From: Paludibacteraceae bacterium
Lineage (GTDB): Bacteria; Bacteroidota; Bacteroidia; Bacteroidales; Paludibacteraceae
Direction of reading: 5' to 3'
Assembly: GCA_024401555.1 (NCBI GenBank)
Contig: JAKSKV010000007.1
Location: 47,243-111,242 of the forward strand
Length of the DNA stretch: 64,000 nt
Part shown: positions 44,329-53,002 of the stretch, piece by piece
Layout: each line of letters begins with the position of its first letter
How positions within the stretch are numbered: position 1 is the stretch's first letter
The notes under the pieces: generated by a model
Told to the model about the DNA's origin: nothing
Databases searched by the model: none
What the model saw: the letters and a program-made list of their open reading frames with translations, nothing else
Program-made: the position numbers and the translations under genes

Positions 44329-46800
44329 TTAGAATAAACTTCCCACTTGATGGATGATGAAGCTGACAATCCAAGCCACCGTAGTGGTGTAGAGGATGGA
44401 GAATCCTGCCCACTTCCAGTTTGATTCCTTTCCGATAGCTGTCACCGCCGCCATGCAAGGGAAGCAAAGCAAGACAAATATCATGAATCCGAAGGCTACC
44501 AAAGGTGTTAATGGCGTCTCTGGATCGTTAGCATGGTTTTGAAGGGCTGTTTTCAGACCATCCGAATTTTCGTCCGCGTTGAGGTCCGCATGGTAAAGGA
44601 CACCCATGGAAGAGACAATGATCTCCTTGGCCGCCGCACCGGTGAGGATGCTGACGCCCATCTTCCAATTGAAACCTAATGGACGAACGGCTGGTTCGAT
44701 GAATTTGCCGATCTGTCCCAAGTAGGAGTGCTCGCTTTGCGCCGCGGCGCGATCGATTTCAAGAGCGTTAAGTTGGCTCTCTTTCGCCTCCTCGGTCAGG
44801 GAATCATTCTTCTCCACCAAGGCGATCTGCGCATCGATTTGATCCGTTGCCTGATTGTGGGTAGGGAAGTAGCTGAGCGCCCAAATGATAATGGAGGAGA
44901 CCAAGATCACGGAACCCATTTTTTTGAGGTATTGCACCGCCTTCTCCCACATGTGGATCAACGTGTTTTTGGCCGTTGGTATTCTATAAGGTGGAAGCTC
45001 CATCACGAATTGCTCGGAGTTATCCTTGAACTTGGTCTTCTTTAATAGAAGGGCAGTCAAGATCGCCATGATGATGCCTAATATGTAGATACTAAGTAAT
45101 ATTAAAGCTTGATTGGCTTCAAAAAAGGCGCTGACGAAGAGCAGATATACCGGAAGTCTTGCGGAGCAGGACATGAATGGTATTGCCATCATCGTGATGA
45201 TGCGGTCTTTGGGATTCTCCAAGGTGCGGGTAGCCATGATGGCTGGTACGCCACATCCGAAACCTGTCAGCAAAGGAATGAATGATTTGCCGTGCAAACC
45301 CATCTTGTGCATCAATTTATCCATAATAAAGGCGGCGCGGGCCATGTAACCTGTGTCTTCCAATAGGGATATAAAGAAGAATAGTATCAAGATGTTCGGC
45401 AAAAATACGATGACGCCGCCCACACCGGCGATGATGCCATCCACGATAAGATCTGAGAGAATGCCTGACCCCAGAAGGTTACGCATGGTCTCGCCCAACC
45501 ATCCGACCAATGATTCGATCCATCCTTGCGGATAGGCTCCTACGATAAAGGTAGTCTCGAACATAAGCCAAAGGAAGAGAATGAGCACTGGGAAACCCAT
45601 CCACTTGTTGGTGAGGACTTTGTCCAAGGCGTAGGCCAATTCGTCCTTCTCTGAGCTACCGGTTTGCAAAGTCTCCGCCAAAGCACCTCTGATAAAGCCA
45701 TACTTGGCGTTGGTGATGACGCTGACCGCATCGTCACTATACTCCTTCTCAATCTTTTCCCTGCATTTGGTGACGGCGGCGCGTATTTCGCTGATGTCGC
45801 CTATGTGTTTCTCCAAATGTTTGAAGGTGGTCTGGTCGTTCTCCAAAAGTTTGATAGCCACGTAACGGAATGGAAAATCTACGGCCGCCTCCGCGTGTGA
45901 GGCCAATAGCGGTTTGATCTTTCCGATGGCCTCCTCAATTTCACTGCCATAGTTGATGTGGATATGTTTGGTGATTTCGTCCATCTCCTCGTAAACGGTG
46001 ATGATGTGGTCCAATACGTGGTCGATACCTTCGCCTGTACGAGAGATGGTAGGGGCGCATGGGAAACCAAGCATCTGCTCCAGTTGATTGACATCCAGTG
46101 TGGCACCTCTTCTATCCAACTCGTCATACATGTTGAGCGCCATCACCATACGGACATTCATGTCGATCAGTTGGGTGGTGAGGAATAGGTTGCGCTCCAA
46201 GTTGGAGGCGTCCACAATATTGAGGATCACATCGGGATGTTGTTCTGTGATGTATTCGCGTACATATAGCTCTTCCGGTGAGTATTCCGTGATGGAGTAG
46301 GTGCCGGGAAGGTCCACCAAGTTAATGGTGTAGTCATTCTTATAGAAGGTGCCCACCTTGGAGGAGACAGTCACGCCACTGTAGTTACCCACATGTTCCC
46401 TTAAACCTGTCGCATGGTTGAAGAAGGAGGTTTTACCGCAATTAGGGTTACCCACCAAAGCTACCGTGATTGTTTTGGTCTTCTCTTTGATGCGTTTTTG
46501 TACCTCTTCTGAAAGGGTGCCGTGGAAGTCATTTCCCATTGATTTGCTCTCTTCCACGCTGATCACCTCGATATGACTTGCCTCGCTTCTTCTTAACGAT
46601 ACATGGCTCTGCATGATTTTGTATTCTATGGGATCTTGTAATGGTGCGTTTTTCAGCACGGAGACTCTCTCTCCTTTGACGAATCCCATCTCCATGACTC
46701 TATGGCGGAATCCTCCGTGTCCGTTCACTTTCACTATTACACATTCCAAACCTTCCGGAATGTCAGCCAGCGTCTTTTTGTTTTCGTCGTTTGTCGTCAT
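44329..46800 (-). CDS. feoB: Fused FeoA-FeoB ferrous iron transporter
   Basis: An 823 aa inner membrane Fe2+ transporter. Residues 1-85 are a FeoA SH3-like domain (FRHRVMEMGFVKGE); the FeoB G domain follows with G1 GNPNCGKTS (117-125), G3 DLPGT and G4-like ALNMYDE, then the helical region and C-terminal transmembrane core with two Gate motifs (GFGCGVPAIMATRT; FFISLLEDTGYMARAAF). The FeoA-FeoB fusion is typical of Bacteroidota. Expression probably responds to iron, though no operator is evident. Its promoter box lies at 46850-46857. Confidence 0.96.
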   Translation of the reverse strand: MTTNDENKKTLADIPEGLECVIVKVNGHGGFRHRVMEMGFVKGERVSVLKNAPLQDPIEYKIMQSHVSLRRSEASHIEVISVEESKSMGNDFHGTLSEEVQKRIKEKTKTITVALVGNPNCGKTSFFNHATGLREHVGNYSGVTVSSKVGTFYKNDYTINLVDLPGTYSITEYSPEELYVREYITEQHPDVILNIVDASNLERNLFLTTQLIDMNVRMVMALNMYDELDRRGATLDVNQLEQMLGFPCAPTISRTGEGIDHVLDHIITVYEEMDEITKHIHINYGSEIEEAIGKIKPLLASHAEAAVDFPFRYVAIKLLENDQTTFKHLEKHIGDISEIRAAVTKCREKIEKEYSDDAVSVITNAKYGFIRGALAETLQTGSSEKDELAYALDKVLTNKWMGFPVLILFLWLMFETTFIVGAYPQGWIESLVGWLGETMRNLLGSGILSDLIVDGIIAGVGGVIVFLPNILILFFFISLLEDTGYMARAAFIMDKLMHKMGLHGKSFIPLLTGFGCGVPAIMATRTLENPKDRIITMMAIPFMSCSARLPVYLLFVSAFFEANQALILLSIYILGIIMAILTALLLKKTKFKDNSEQFVMELPPYRIPTAKNTLIHMWEKAVQYLKKMGSVILVSSIIIWALSYFPTHNQATDQIDAQIALVEKNDSLTEEAKESQLNALEIDRAAAQSEHSYLGQIGKFIEPAVRPLGFNWKMGVSILTGAAAKEIIVSSMGVLYHADLNADENSDGLKTALQNHANDPETPLTPLVAFGFMIFVLLCFPCMAAVTAIGKESNWKWAGFSILYTTTVAWIVSFIIHQVGSLF

Positions 46801-46849
46801 AATATCCTGTGTGCGGTTTGTTTCCTTTCACATTTCATATTTCACATTG

Positions 46850-46857
46850 CAAAGTTA
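46850..46857 (-). promoter_or_regulatory. -7 promoter box for feoAB
   Basis: TAACTTTG on the minus strand, 50 bp upstream of the feoAB ATG, giving a short leader. It shows that the region beyond it (46936-47181) need not be a feoAB leader. Confidence 0.55.
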
Positions 46858-46935
46858 CTAATTTGGTTGCCATGGATAATCCCTATTAATGATAGTTTTT
46901 CTATCTTTTCATAATAATTAAATGGTATATGTCAT

Positions 46936-47167
46936 AAAAAGTAACAAAGCGGCCAAGAATTTCTTCGTGGTCGCTTTATTTACTTTTAGAAAACCTAATT
47001 AATATTGTTGCTTTAAGTGTGTGTGTCAGTTTTAAACAGATAGCCGCCAGACGAATGTCCGACGGCTAATCAGTGTAAATTTTCATAATAGTTTTGTTTA
47101 GATTCTATGTTGCTTTTATGTGTGTTTCTAAATCTAAATCATTAACCGATACACCTCGTGTGTTTCG
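46936..47167 (-). ncRNA. Candidate non-coding RNA
   Basis: A 595 bp gap separates feoAB from the DUF5063 gene. On the minus strand a TATCTTTG box (47181-47174) precedes about 230 nt without a usable reading frame. It contains a 12 bp stem at 47041-47068, fully paired only on the minus strand thanks to two G-U wobbles (TAGCCG...CGGCTA, loop ATTC), and ends at a second stem (46946-46977, CGCTTT/AAAGCG) followed by TTTTT. The second stem folds slightly better on the plus strand and no -33 box is clear, so this is a candidate only. Confidence 0.35.
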
Positions 47168-47181
47168 TTATTGCAAAGATA

Positions 47182-47395
47182 TATTTTAAAGAGGGCGGTG
47201 TGGTAATAATTTTGTATCAAAAACATATAATTTTGTTGCAAACTCCGTTGAAATCGTTGTTTTTGCGTTTTTTGATACAGTGAATTCGATCGGAAGGAGA
47301 AAAAAATGAACAAATAAATTTTGTGGATAAAAAAGGTGGGATATGCTTTCAATCTGTTATGAAAAATTGTAAATTCGCGAGAAAATGTAAGAGAT
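47182..47395. other. Rest of the gap before the DUF5063 gene
   Basis: AT-rich sequence with no gene, hairpin or repeat that I can support; it must hold the promoter for the DUF5063 operon. TAAATTCG near 47370 is only a partial -7 match. Confidence 0.35.
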
Positions 47396-47989
47396 ATGAG
47401 CGTAAGTGAAGAGTATCCACAACATCCCGTGTATGATAAAAACACGATAGAGTTCGTCACTGTGGCGGCGGAATATTGCTCTTTTGTGGAGCAATGCGCT
47501 GGTATGGGGGAACGGACCTTCTTGGATAAGATTTCCAAATTACTGCCTCTTTTATATTTAAAGATGTCGCTCTTGCCCGAGTTGGACACCTATTCACTTT
47601 CGGAATTGAACACATACGTTTCGGAACGCCAATACGAGGCTGTCCGACAACAAATACAGAAAATTGTCGGAGCTCATGATGAGTATTTGGATGTCTTCAT
47701 GGAGGATATGCGATACAGTGAAACACCGATCGTTGCCCGTGTCTCCGAAAATTTGGCGGATGTTTACCAGCAATTGCGCGACATGATCGGAAACTTCCAG
47801 AGCGCCGATCTTGCGATCATGAACGATTCTCTGATCAGTTGCCAGGAGGAGTTCCAAGGCTATTGGGGACAATCGGCCTTGAATGCGTTGAAAGCGATTC
47901 ATAATATACTATATAGTGATGTTGAAATGTCGGAATCGGAGGATGACCTCAATGACGACGAGGGAATGGTGGATTTTTTTAATGATTGA
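47396..47989 (+). CDS. DUF5063 protein
   Basis: A 197 aa soluble, helical protein of the DUF5063 family: FVTVAAEYCSFVEQ, FLDKISKLLPLLYLK, DMRYSETPIVARVSENLADVYQQLRD and FQGYWGQSALNALKAIH. The tail is strongly acidic (SESEDDLNDDEG). It is followed 2 bp later by the RNase D-like gene, a pairing common in Bacteroidales. Function unknown. Confidence 0.85.
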   Translation: MSVSEEYPQHPVYDKNTIEFVTVAAEYCSFVEQCAGMGERTFLDKISKLLPLLYLKMSLLPELDTYSLSELNTYVSERQYEAVRQQIQKIVGAHDEYLDVFMEDMRYSETPIVARVSENLADVYQQLRDMIGNFQSADLAIMNDSLISCQEEFQGYWGQSALNALKAIHNILYSDVEMSESEDDLNDDEGMVDFFND

Positions 47990-47991
47990 GG

Positions 47992-48588
47992 ATGTTTAGA
48001 CCAAAGATAGATAAAGAGGAGTTGGCTCAGTTGCAGGCTGCGCATTATGAGGGGACCATTCGGGTCGTCCAAAGTGATGCGGAGGCATTGAAGGCCGTCA
48101 CCTTCCTCTCTAAGCAGAAAATCTTGGGCTTTGATACGGAGACGAAACCCTCCTTCGCCAAAGGCAAGAGCAATGCGGTTTGTCTGGTCCAACTATCCAC
48201 GAATGATACCTGTTTCCTATTTAGACTAAGAGAAAATAACTGCCTTGAAATTCTTAGACCCCTATTTGAGAACGAAAATATATTGAAGATCGGCCTCTCT
48301 TTAAAGGACGATTTCCGTGCGATCCGTAAGCAGGTGGAGTTCAATCCCGCTGGATTTGTCGAACTCCAGACTTATGTGAAACCTTTCGGTATCGAGGACA
48401 ACAGCCTCTCTAAAATTTTCGCGATCATTTTCAATAAGCGCATCTCCAAATCGCAGCGACTCACCAACTGGGAGGCTGATTTCCTGACGGAGAAGCAGAA
48501 AAGTTATGCGGCGTTGGACGCATGGGCCACGTTGCGTATCTACGAGGAGTTGGAAAGACAAAAGGATAATATCATTATTAAACAATAA
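47992..48588 (+). CDS. RNase D-like 3'-5' exonuclease
   Basis: A 198 aa DEDDy exonuclease domain alone, without the HRDC domains of RNase D. Catalytic residues: Asp/Glu in LGFDTETKP, Asp in IGLSLKDDFRAI and Tyr-x3-Asp in YAALDAWATLRIY. May process RNA or DNA ends. The ATG at 47992 is used; a TTG two codons earlier overlaps the previous stop. 5 bp separate it from the PurF-like gene. Confidence 0.9.
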   Translation: MFRPKIDKEELAQLQAAHYEGTIRVVQSDAEALKAVTFLSKQKILGFDTETKPSFAKGKSNAVCLVQLSTNDTCFLFRLRENNCLEILRPLFENENILKIGLSLKDDFRAIRKQVEFNPAGFVELQTYVKPFGIEDNSLSKIFAIIFNKRISKSQRLTNWEADFLTEKQKSYAALDAWATLRIYEELERQKDNIIIKQ

Positions 48589-48593
48589 ACAAT

Positions 48594-50003
48594 ATGGGCG
48601 GTTTTTTTGGAGCAGTCAAGAAAAGCAGTTGTTTGATGGACCTATTTTATGGTACCGACTACAACTCACACTTGGGTACAAAGCGTGGCGGTATGGCCAT
48701 GTACGATACGGAGATTGGGTTCACTCGCAGTATTCATAATCTCGAGAACTCATACTTCCGTACAAAGTTTGAACCAAACTTGTCTAAATTTAAGGGTAAC
48801 GCTGGTATCGGTGTTATCAGTGATACGGATGCGCAGCCTATCCTGATCAACTCACACTTGGGACGATTCGCGATTGCTACGATTGCCTGCATCAACAATA
48901 TCGAGGAGCTCGCTAACGAGTTGCTTGAGAAGAAGATGCCTTTCTCCGAGATGAGTTCAGGAAGGATCAACCAAACGGAGTTGGTAGCCTTGTTGATTTC
49001 GGAGGCGGATTCCTTCAAAGAGGGTATAGAGAATGTTTACAAGAAGATCAAAGGTTCTTGTACCGTGATGCTCCTTACCGAGAATGGAATCATCGTTGGT
49101 CGTGATAAATTGGGCCGTCTTCCAGTCGTGATCGCGAAGGGAGAGGATGGCTATGCGATCTCTTGCGAGTCGTGCACATTCCACAACTTGGGTTACGAAC
49201 CTTGCTACAATGTAGGTCCTGGCGAGATCGTTCATGTATTCGCTGACCGTTATGAGCAATTGAGAGCCCCTGGTAAGAAGATGCAGATTTGTTCCTTCCT
49301 TTGGGTTTATTATGGTTATCCAGTCAGCACATACGAGGATAAGAATGCGGATTTCGCACGCCATGCGGCAGGTTGCCTGATGGGTAAGAAGGATAAGTGT
49401 GATGCCGACTATGTGGCAGCTGTGCCTGATTCAGGTATTGGTTTCGCCATCGGTTATTCCAACGGTAGCGGAATTCCTTACAAGCGTGCCTTGATCAAGT
49501 ACACGCCGACTTGGCCTCGTAGCTTTACCCCTGCGACACAAGAGACCCGTAAGTTGGTGGCTAAGATGAAGTTGATTCCAAACAAGCAATTGTTGAATGG
49601 CAGCCGTGTCATCTTCTGCGATGACTCTATCGTGCGCGGAACACAGTTGTCCGACAATGTGGGTGCTTTGTATGGATACGGTGCGAAAGAGGTGCACATG
49701 AGGATCTCTTGCCCACCATTGATCTATCCTTGCGAGTTCTTGAACTTCGCCTCTAAGAACAGTGAGTTGGATTTGATCACCCGTCGTATCATCAAGAAGT
49801 TCGAGGGCGCTCACAATAAGAACTTGGAGAAGTACCAAACAACCGATTCTCCTGAATACAAGAAGATGGTTGAGGATATCCGCGCCACTTTCAACTTGAC
49901 CTCGCTCCGTTTCTGTACGGTGGAGGATTTGATCGAGGCGATTGGTTTGCCTAAGGAGCAAGTTTGTACCCACTGCTTCGATGGTTCAAGTTATTTTGAT
50001 TGA
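48594..50003 (+). CDS. Amidophosphoribosyltransferase homologue lacking the N-terminal Cys
   Basis: A 469 aa PurF-family protein. The glutaminase-like N-terminus begins MGGFFGA where PurF has Met-Cys-Gly-Ile; the Ntn nucleophile Cys is Gly, so glutamine hydrolysis by the usual mechanism should be impossible. The phosphoribosyltransferase half is intact, with the PRPP loop VIFCDDSIVRGTQ near 343, VAAVPDSGIGFAIGY and the C-terminal CTHCFDG. Similar second PurF homologues occur in Bacteroidales, as far as I recall. It may use ammonia, pair with another amidotransferase, or have another role. Confidence 0.85.
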   Translation: MGGFFGAVKKSSCLMDLFYGTDYNSHLGTKRGGMAMYDTEIGFTRSIHNLENSYFRTKFEPNLSKFKGNAGIGVISDTDAQPILINSHLGRFAIATIACINNIEELANELLEKKMPFSEMSSGRINQTELVALLISEADSFKEGIENVYKKIKGSCTVMLLTENGIIVGRDKLGRLPVVIAKGEDGYAISCESCTFHNLGYEPCYNVGPGEIVHVFADRYEQLRAPGKKMQICSFLWVYYGYPVSTYEDKNADFARHAAGCLMGKKDKCDADYVAAVPDSGIGFAIGYSNGSGIPYKRALIKYTPTWPRSFTPATQETRKLVAKMKLIPNKQLLNGSRVIFCDDSIVRGTQLSDNVGALYGYGAKEVHMRISCPPLIYPCEFLNFASKNSELDLITRRIIKKFEGAHNKNLEKYQTTDSPEYKKMVEDIRATFNLTSLRFCTVEDLIEAIGLPKEQVCTHCFDGSSYFD

Positions 50004-50021
50004 TCATTAAGTTAATCATAT

Positions 50022-50066
50022 TGCCGCACCCTGAGAAATAGGGTGCGGCATATTTCGTTTTTTATA
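50022..50066 (+). terminator. Terminator after the PurF homologue
   Basis: A perfect 11 bp stem TGCCGCACCCT/AGGGTGCGGCA with a 7 nt loop, followed by a T-rich stretch. Confidence 0.9.
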
Positions 50067-50091
50067 TTGTTTGTAAATTATAGTGTACGAT

Positions 50092-51765
50092 ATGGACAAG
50101 ATCATTATTTACCAAGTGCTTCCGAGATTATTCGGTAATATGACCAAAAAATTGGTGGAAAATGGTGGCATCGCTGAAAATGGTTGCGGAAAATTCGCCG
50201 ACTTTACCAGTGATCGTCTCAAGGATATAAAAAGTTTGGGTGCCACTCATATCTGGTACACCGGTGTTATCGAACATGCCACGCAGACCAATTACGAGCA
50301 GTATAAAATCCGTAAAGACCACCCAGCAGTCGTGAAGGGAAAGGCTGGTTCTCCTTATGCCATCAAGGATTATTACGATATAGATCCCGATTTGGCGGAG
50401 AAGGTCGAGAACCGTCGTAAGGAGTTCGATGAGTTGGTGAAGCGTAGCCATAAGGCGGGATTGAAGGTGATAATGGATTTCGTGCCTAATCATGTGGCGC
50501 GTCAGTACCATTCCGATGCAAAACCCAAAGGGGTGATGGATTTGGGTGAGGAGGATGTGAAGGAGGTATTCTTCTCTAACCAGAATAATTTCTATTATCT
50601 TGTCAACCAAGGTTTTGAGGGCCGAATGGATCTCTATGCCGGTGAGGAACAACCTTACACGGAGTTCCCTTGCAAGGTGACTGGAAATGATTTCTTCGCC
50701 AATACCCCAGGCATCTACGAGTGGTATGAGACGGTGAAGTTGAATTATGGAGTGGATTATAGGAATGGTCACTTCCACGATTTCAAACCGATGCCGAACA
50801 CTTGGCATAAAATGTGCGACATCCTTTTGTATTGGTGCAAAAAGGGGGTAGATGGTTTCCGTTGCGACATGGCGGAGATGGTTCCTGTCGAATTCTGGGG
50901 TTGGGTGATTCCGATTGTGAAGCAGAATTATCCGAATGTGATCTTTATAGCCGAGACTTACGACCCTTCGCAGTATCGTCGTTTCATCTTCGACGGAAAG
51001 TTTGATTACCTCTACGACAAGGTCGGTTTGTACGACACCTTGCGAGGAATCATGCGCAACGAGAATGCCTGCCACAATATCACACCTTGCTGGCAAGGGT
51101 TGGATGGCATTGAGTCGCACATGCTTAATTTTCTGGAGAATCATGACGAGCAACGTGTCGCTTCTGATTTCTTTGCTGGCGATGCCGAGAAAGGTAAGCC
51201 TGCGATGATTATTTCGGCATGTATCAATAAAGGTCCTGCCATGGTCTATTTCGGCCAGGAGTTGGGAGAACCAGCGATGGACAAGGCTGGATTCAGTGGC
51301 GTGGATGGACGTACCACTATTTTCGACTATTGGGCGGTTCCTTCCGTACAACGTTTCTTGAACGGCAAGTCAACCAAAGCGGAGAAGAGTTTAAGGGAGT
51401 TCTACGGGAAATTGCTTAACCTCTGTACGACGGAAAAGGCCATTTCGGAAGGATCCTTCTTTGATTTGACCTATGCGAACTTTAACAATCCCGACTACAA
51501 CACCAATAAGCAATACGCCTTCTTCCGTAAGCAGGAGAATGAGTGCCTACTCTTTGTCGTGAACTTTGAGAACAATGATGTGAAGTTGAAGGTGAACATC
51601 CCTCAACACGCATTCGATGTTTTGGGTATCTCTTCCGATGTGAAGCGTGAGTTCACTGATTTGTTGAGTGGAAAGAGTAGTAAGAAGGTTCTGACGTCCG
51701 CAGAGCCTTTTGCTGTGGATGTGAAGCAAAACAACGGCGTCATCCTGAAATTTGTCGTCGAGTAG
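50092..51765 (+). CDS. GH13 alpha-amylase-family protein
   Basis: A 557 aa glycosidase without a signal peptide, so probably cytoplasmic. GH13 regions are complete: DFVPNH (region I), GFRCDMAEM with the nucleophile Asp (region II), FIAETYD with the acid/base Glu (region III) and LENHDEQR (region IV). The C-terminus is a beta-sandwich-like domain. It likely acts on glycogen or maltodextrins. ATG at 50092 is preferred to the GTG three codons before. Confidence 0.92.
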   Translation: MDKIIIYQVLPRLFGNMTKKLVENGGIAENGCGKFADFTSDRLKDIKSLGATHIWYTGVIEHATQTNYEQYKIRKDHPAVVKGKAGSPYAIKDYYDIDPDLAEKVENRRKEFDELVKRSHKAGLKVIMDFVPNHVARQYHSDAKPKGVMDLGEEDVKEVFFSNQNNFYYLVNQGFEGRMDLYAGEEQPYTEFPCKVTGNDFFANTPGIYEWYETVKLNYGVDYRNGHFHDFKPMPNTWHKMCDILLYWCKKGVDGFRCDMAEMVPVEFWGWVIPIVKQNYPNVIFIAETYDPSQYRRFIFDGKFDYLYDKVGLYDTLRGIMRNENACHNITPCWQGLDGIESHMLNFLENHDEQRVASDFFAGDAEKGKPAMIISACINKGPAMVYFGQELGEPAMDKAGFSGVDGRTTIFDYWAVPSVQRFLNGKSTKAEKSLREFYGKLLNLCTTEKAISEGSFFDLTYANFNNPDYNTNKQYAFFRKQENECLLFVVNFENNDVKLKVNIPQHAFDVLGISSDVKREFTDLLSGKSSKKVLTSAEPFAVDVKQNNGVILKFVVE

Positions 51766-51784
51766 TGTGACGCGTTCGATTTTG

Positions 51785-51817
51785 TTTTGGAGTTTAATTC
51801 TCAGAGTGTTAACTTTG
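51785..51817 (+). promoter_or_regulatory. Bacteroidota-type promoter for the small lipoprotein operon
   Basis: -33 TTTTG (51785-51789), a 20 bp spacer and -7 TAACTTTG (51810-51817): one of the best consensus matches in the window, 35 bp before the ATG. Confidence 0.75.
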
Positions 51818-51852
51818 CGGACATTAAAATGTTCGTCGTTAAACATACTGTT

Positions 51853-52047
51853 ATGACACACACAAATAAAATGTTGAAATTATTGCTTCTTTGCGGCGTT
51901 GTAATGACGTTGTTATCTTCGTGTTCGGCCAGTACAACGGATTGCGAGTGTACGCAGGGATCCGGTGTATCTGTCGATTTCTACGACCAGGAGGTGAGTT
52001 GCTCCGATTTGGAGGATTCAGCCGATATGCATTGTACGGCTATGTGA
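51853..52047 (+). CDS. Small Cys-rich lipoprotein
   Basis: 64 aa. A signal peptide ends in the lipobox LSSC, leaving a mature peptide of about 40 residues with five further Cys (DCEC, EVSC, MHC and others) and many acidic residues. I know no family. It is followed 1 bp later by a MauE/thioredoxin-like gene and has a strong promoter, so it is very likely a real gene. A metal or redox-related role with its neighbour is inference. Start could also be the internal Met at 51871. Confidence 0.75.
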   Translation: MTHTNKMLKLLLLCGVVMTLLSSCSASTTDCECTQGSGVSVDFYDQEVSCSDLEDSADMHCTAM

Positions 52048-52048
52048 T

Positions 52049-52951
52049 ATGCGAATCAACGAGAAGATCAGCTGCGCTTGTAGAATAGTTATCGGAATCG
52101 CTTTTATCGTTTCCGCTGTTCTGAAATTCATTTCCCTCGAATCGTTTGAACTCTACATCTATGGATTCGATTGGTTGAATATGGCGCTGTCATCCTATGC
52201 TGCCAGGGCTATTTTGGCGGCGGAGATGTTGATAGGTCTCTCTCTCGTTTCAGGTGTTAAGGCAAGATGGGCGGTTCGTGCCGCACTTCTTGTCTTGTTT
52301 TTTTTCTCCCTCTTTTTGCTTTATTTGATCGTCACCGGTAATGATGGCAACTGCCACTGTTTTGGTGAACATTTCGAATTGAAGCCTTTGCCTTCATTGG
52401 GGAAGAACCTCGTGATGATGCTTCTTTTGGGGGGTGCGTGGCGTGCGAAGGAGTGGTTTGGGAAAATAATGAAATATATTCTCCCTGTGATGGTTTTGTG
52501 GGCTGTGGTTTTTGCCTTTGTCTTAAAAGCTCCTTACGGATTTGGAAGAACGAAGGTGGCCAAGTTTTCTCCGGAAAAGTATGCCGCATTGGTGGAAGAA
52601 CATACCGATTTAAACCAATCAGGTAAGCAGGTGGTCGCATTGTTCAGTACCCATTGTAAACATTGTAAGATGGCGATGCGTAAATTGGAGATTTCCTTGC
52701 GGCGAAGTGCTTTCCCTAAGGATCGTATTCAATGGTTTGTTTTGGGCAACGAAGCCTCTTTGTCGGAATTTTTGGATGAGACCGGCGTTGAGCCACGTCG
52801 TTATGAAATATTGGATGCCCGTACGCTGTTGGGCGTGACCGATGGCGCCATCCCGCTGATTCTTTTGGTGGAGGATGGGGTAGTGAAGGAGAGAATGTCC
52901 AATGCGACTTTTGACGAAGGAGCCATTCGTGATTTTTGCGGAGTAAAGTAG
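52049..52951 (+). CDS. MauE/DoxX-like membrane protein fused to thioredoxin-like domain
   Basis: 300 aa. Residues about 8-160 contain four or five membrane segments of the MauE/DoxX type, with NCHCFGE near 108 as a probable redox Cys pair. Residues about 190-300 are a thioredoxin-like domain with the CKHC active-site motif (STHCKHCKMAMRKLE). The arrangement resembles oxidoreductases that feed disulfide formation or heavy-metal/amine pathways in the envelope. Paired with the Cys-rich lipoprotein immediately upstream. Confidence 0.82.
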   Translation: MRINEKISCACRIVIGIAFIVSAVLKFISLESFELYIYGFDWLNMALSSYAARAILAAEMLIGLSLVSGVKARWAVRAALLVLFFFSLFLLYLIVTGNDGNCHCFGEHFELKPLPSLGKNLVMMLLLGGAWRAKEWFGKIMKYILPVMVLWAVVFAFVLKAPYGFGRTKVAKFSPEKYAALVEEHTDLNQSGKQVVALFSTHCKHCKMAMRKLEISLRRSAFPKDRIQWFVLGNEASLSEFLDETGVEPRRYEILDARTLLGVTDGAIPLILLVEDGVVKERMSNATFDEGAIRDFCGVK

Positions 52952-52972
52952 CTCCTGTTCGTCGCTTTTAGT

Positions 52973-52980
52973 TATTTTTG
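52973..52980 (+). promoter_or_regulatory. -7 promoter box for hisA
   Basis: TATTTTTG, 22 bp before the hisA ATG. Confidence 0.5.
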
Positions 52981-53002
52981 TGTTCGAAAAAATTCAAGAG
53001 AT

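Noticed and set aside
46936-47167. Candidate RNA considered as 6S RNA or tmRNA
   Set aside because: 5' and 3' ends do not pair as in 6S RNA, and there is no tRNA-like end or tag reading frame for tmRNA.
47134-47589. 151 codon minus-strand frame in the gap before DUF5063
   Set aside because: Overlaps the start of DUF5063 and is of AT-rich random composition.
50128-51351. 407 codon minus-strand open frame
   Set aside because: Antisense to the GH13 gene, which carries all four family motifs; the antisense frame is a codon-bias shadow.
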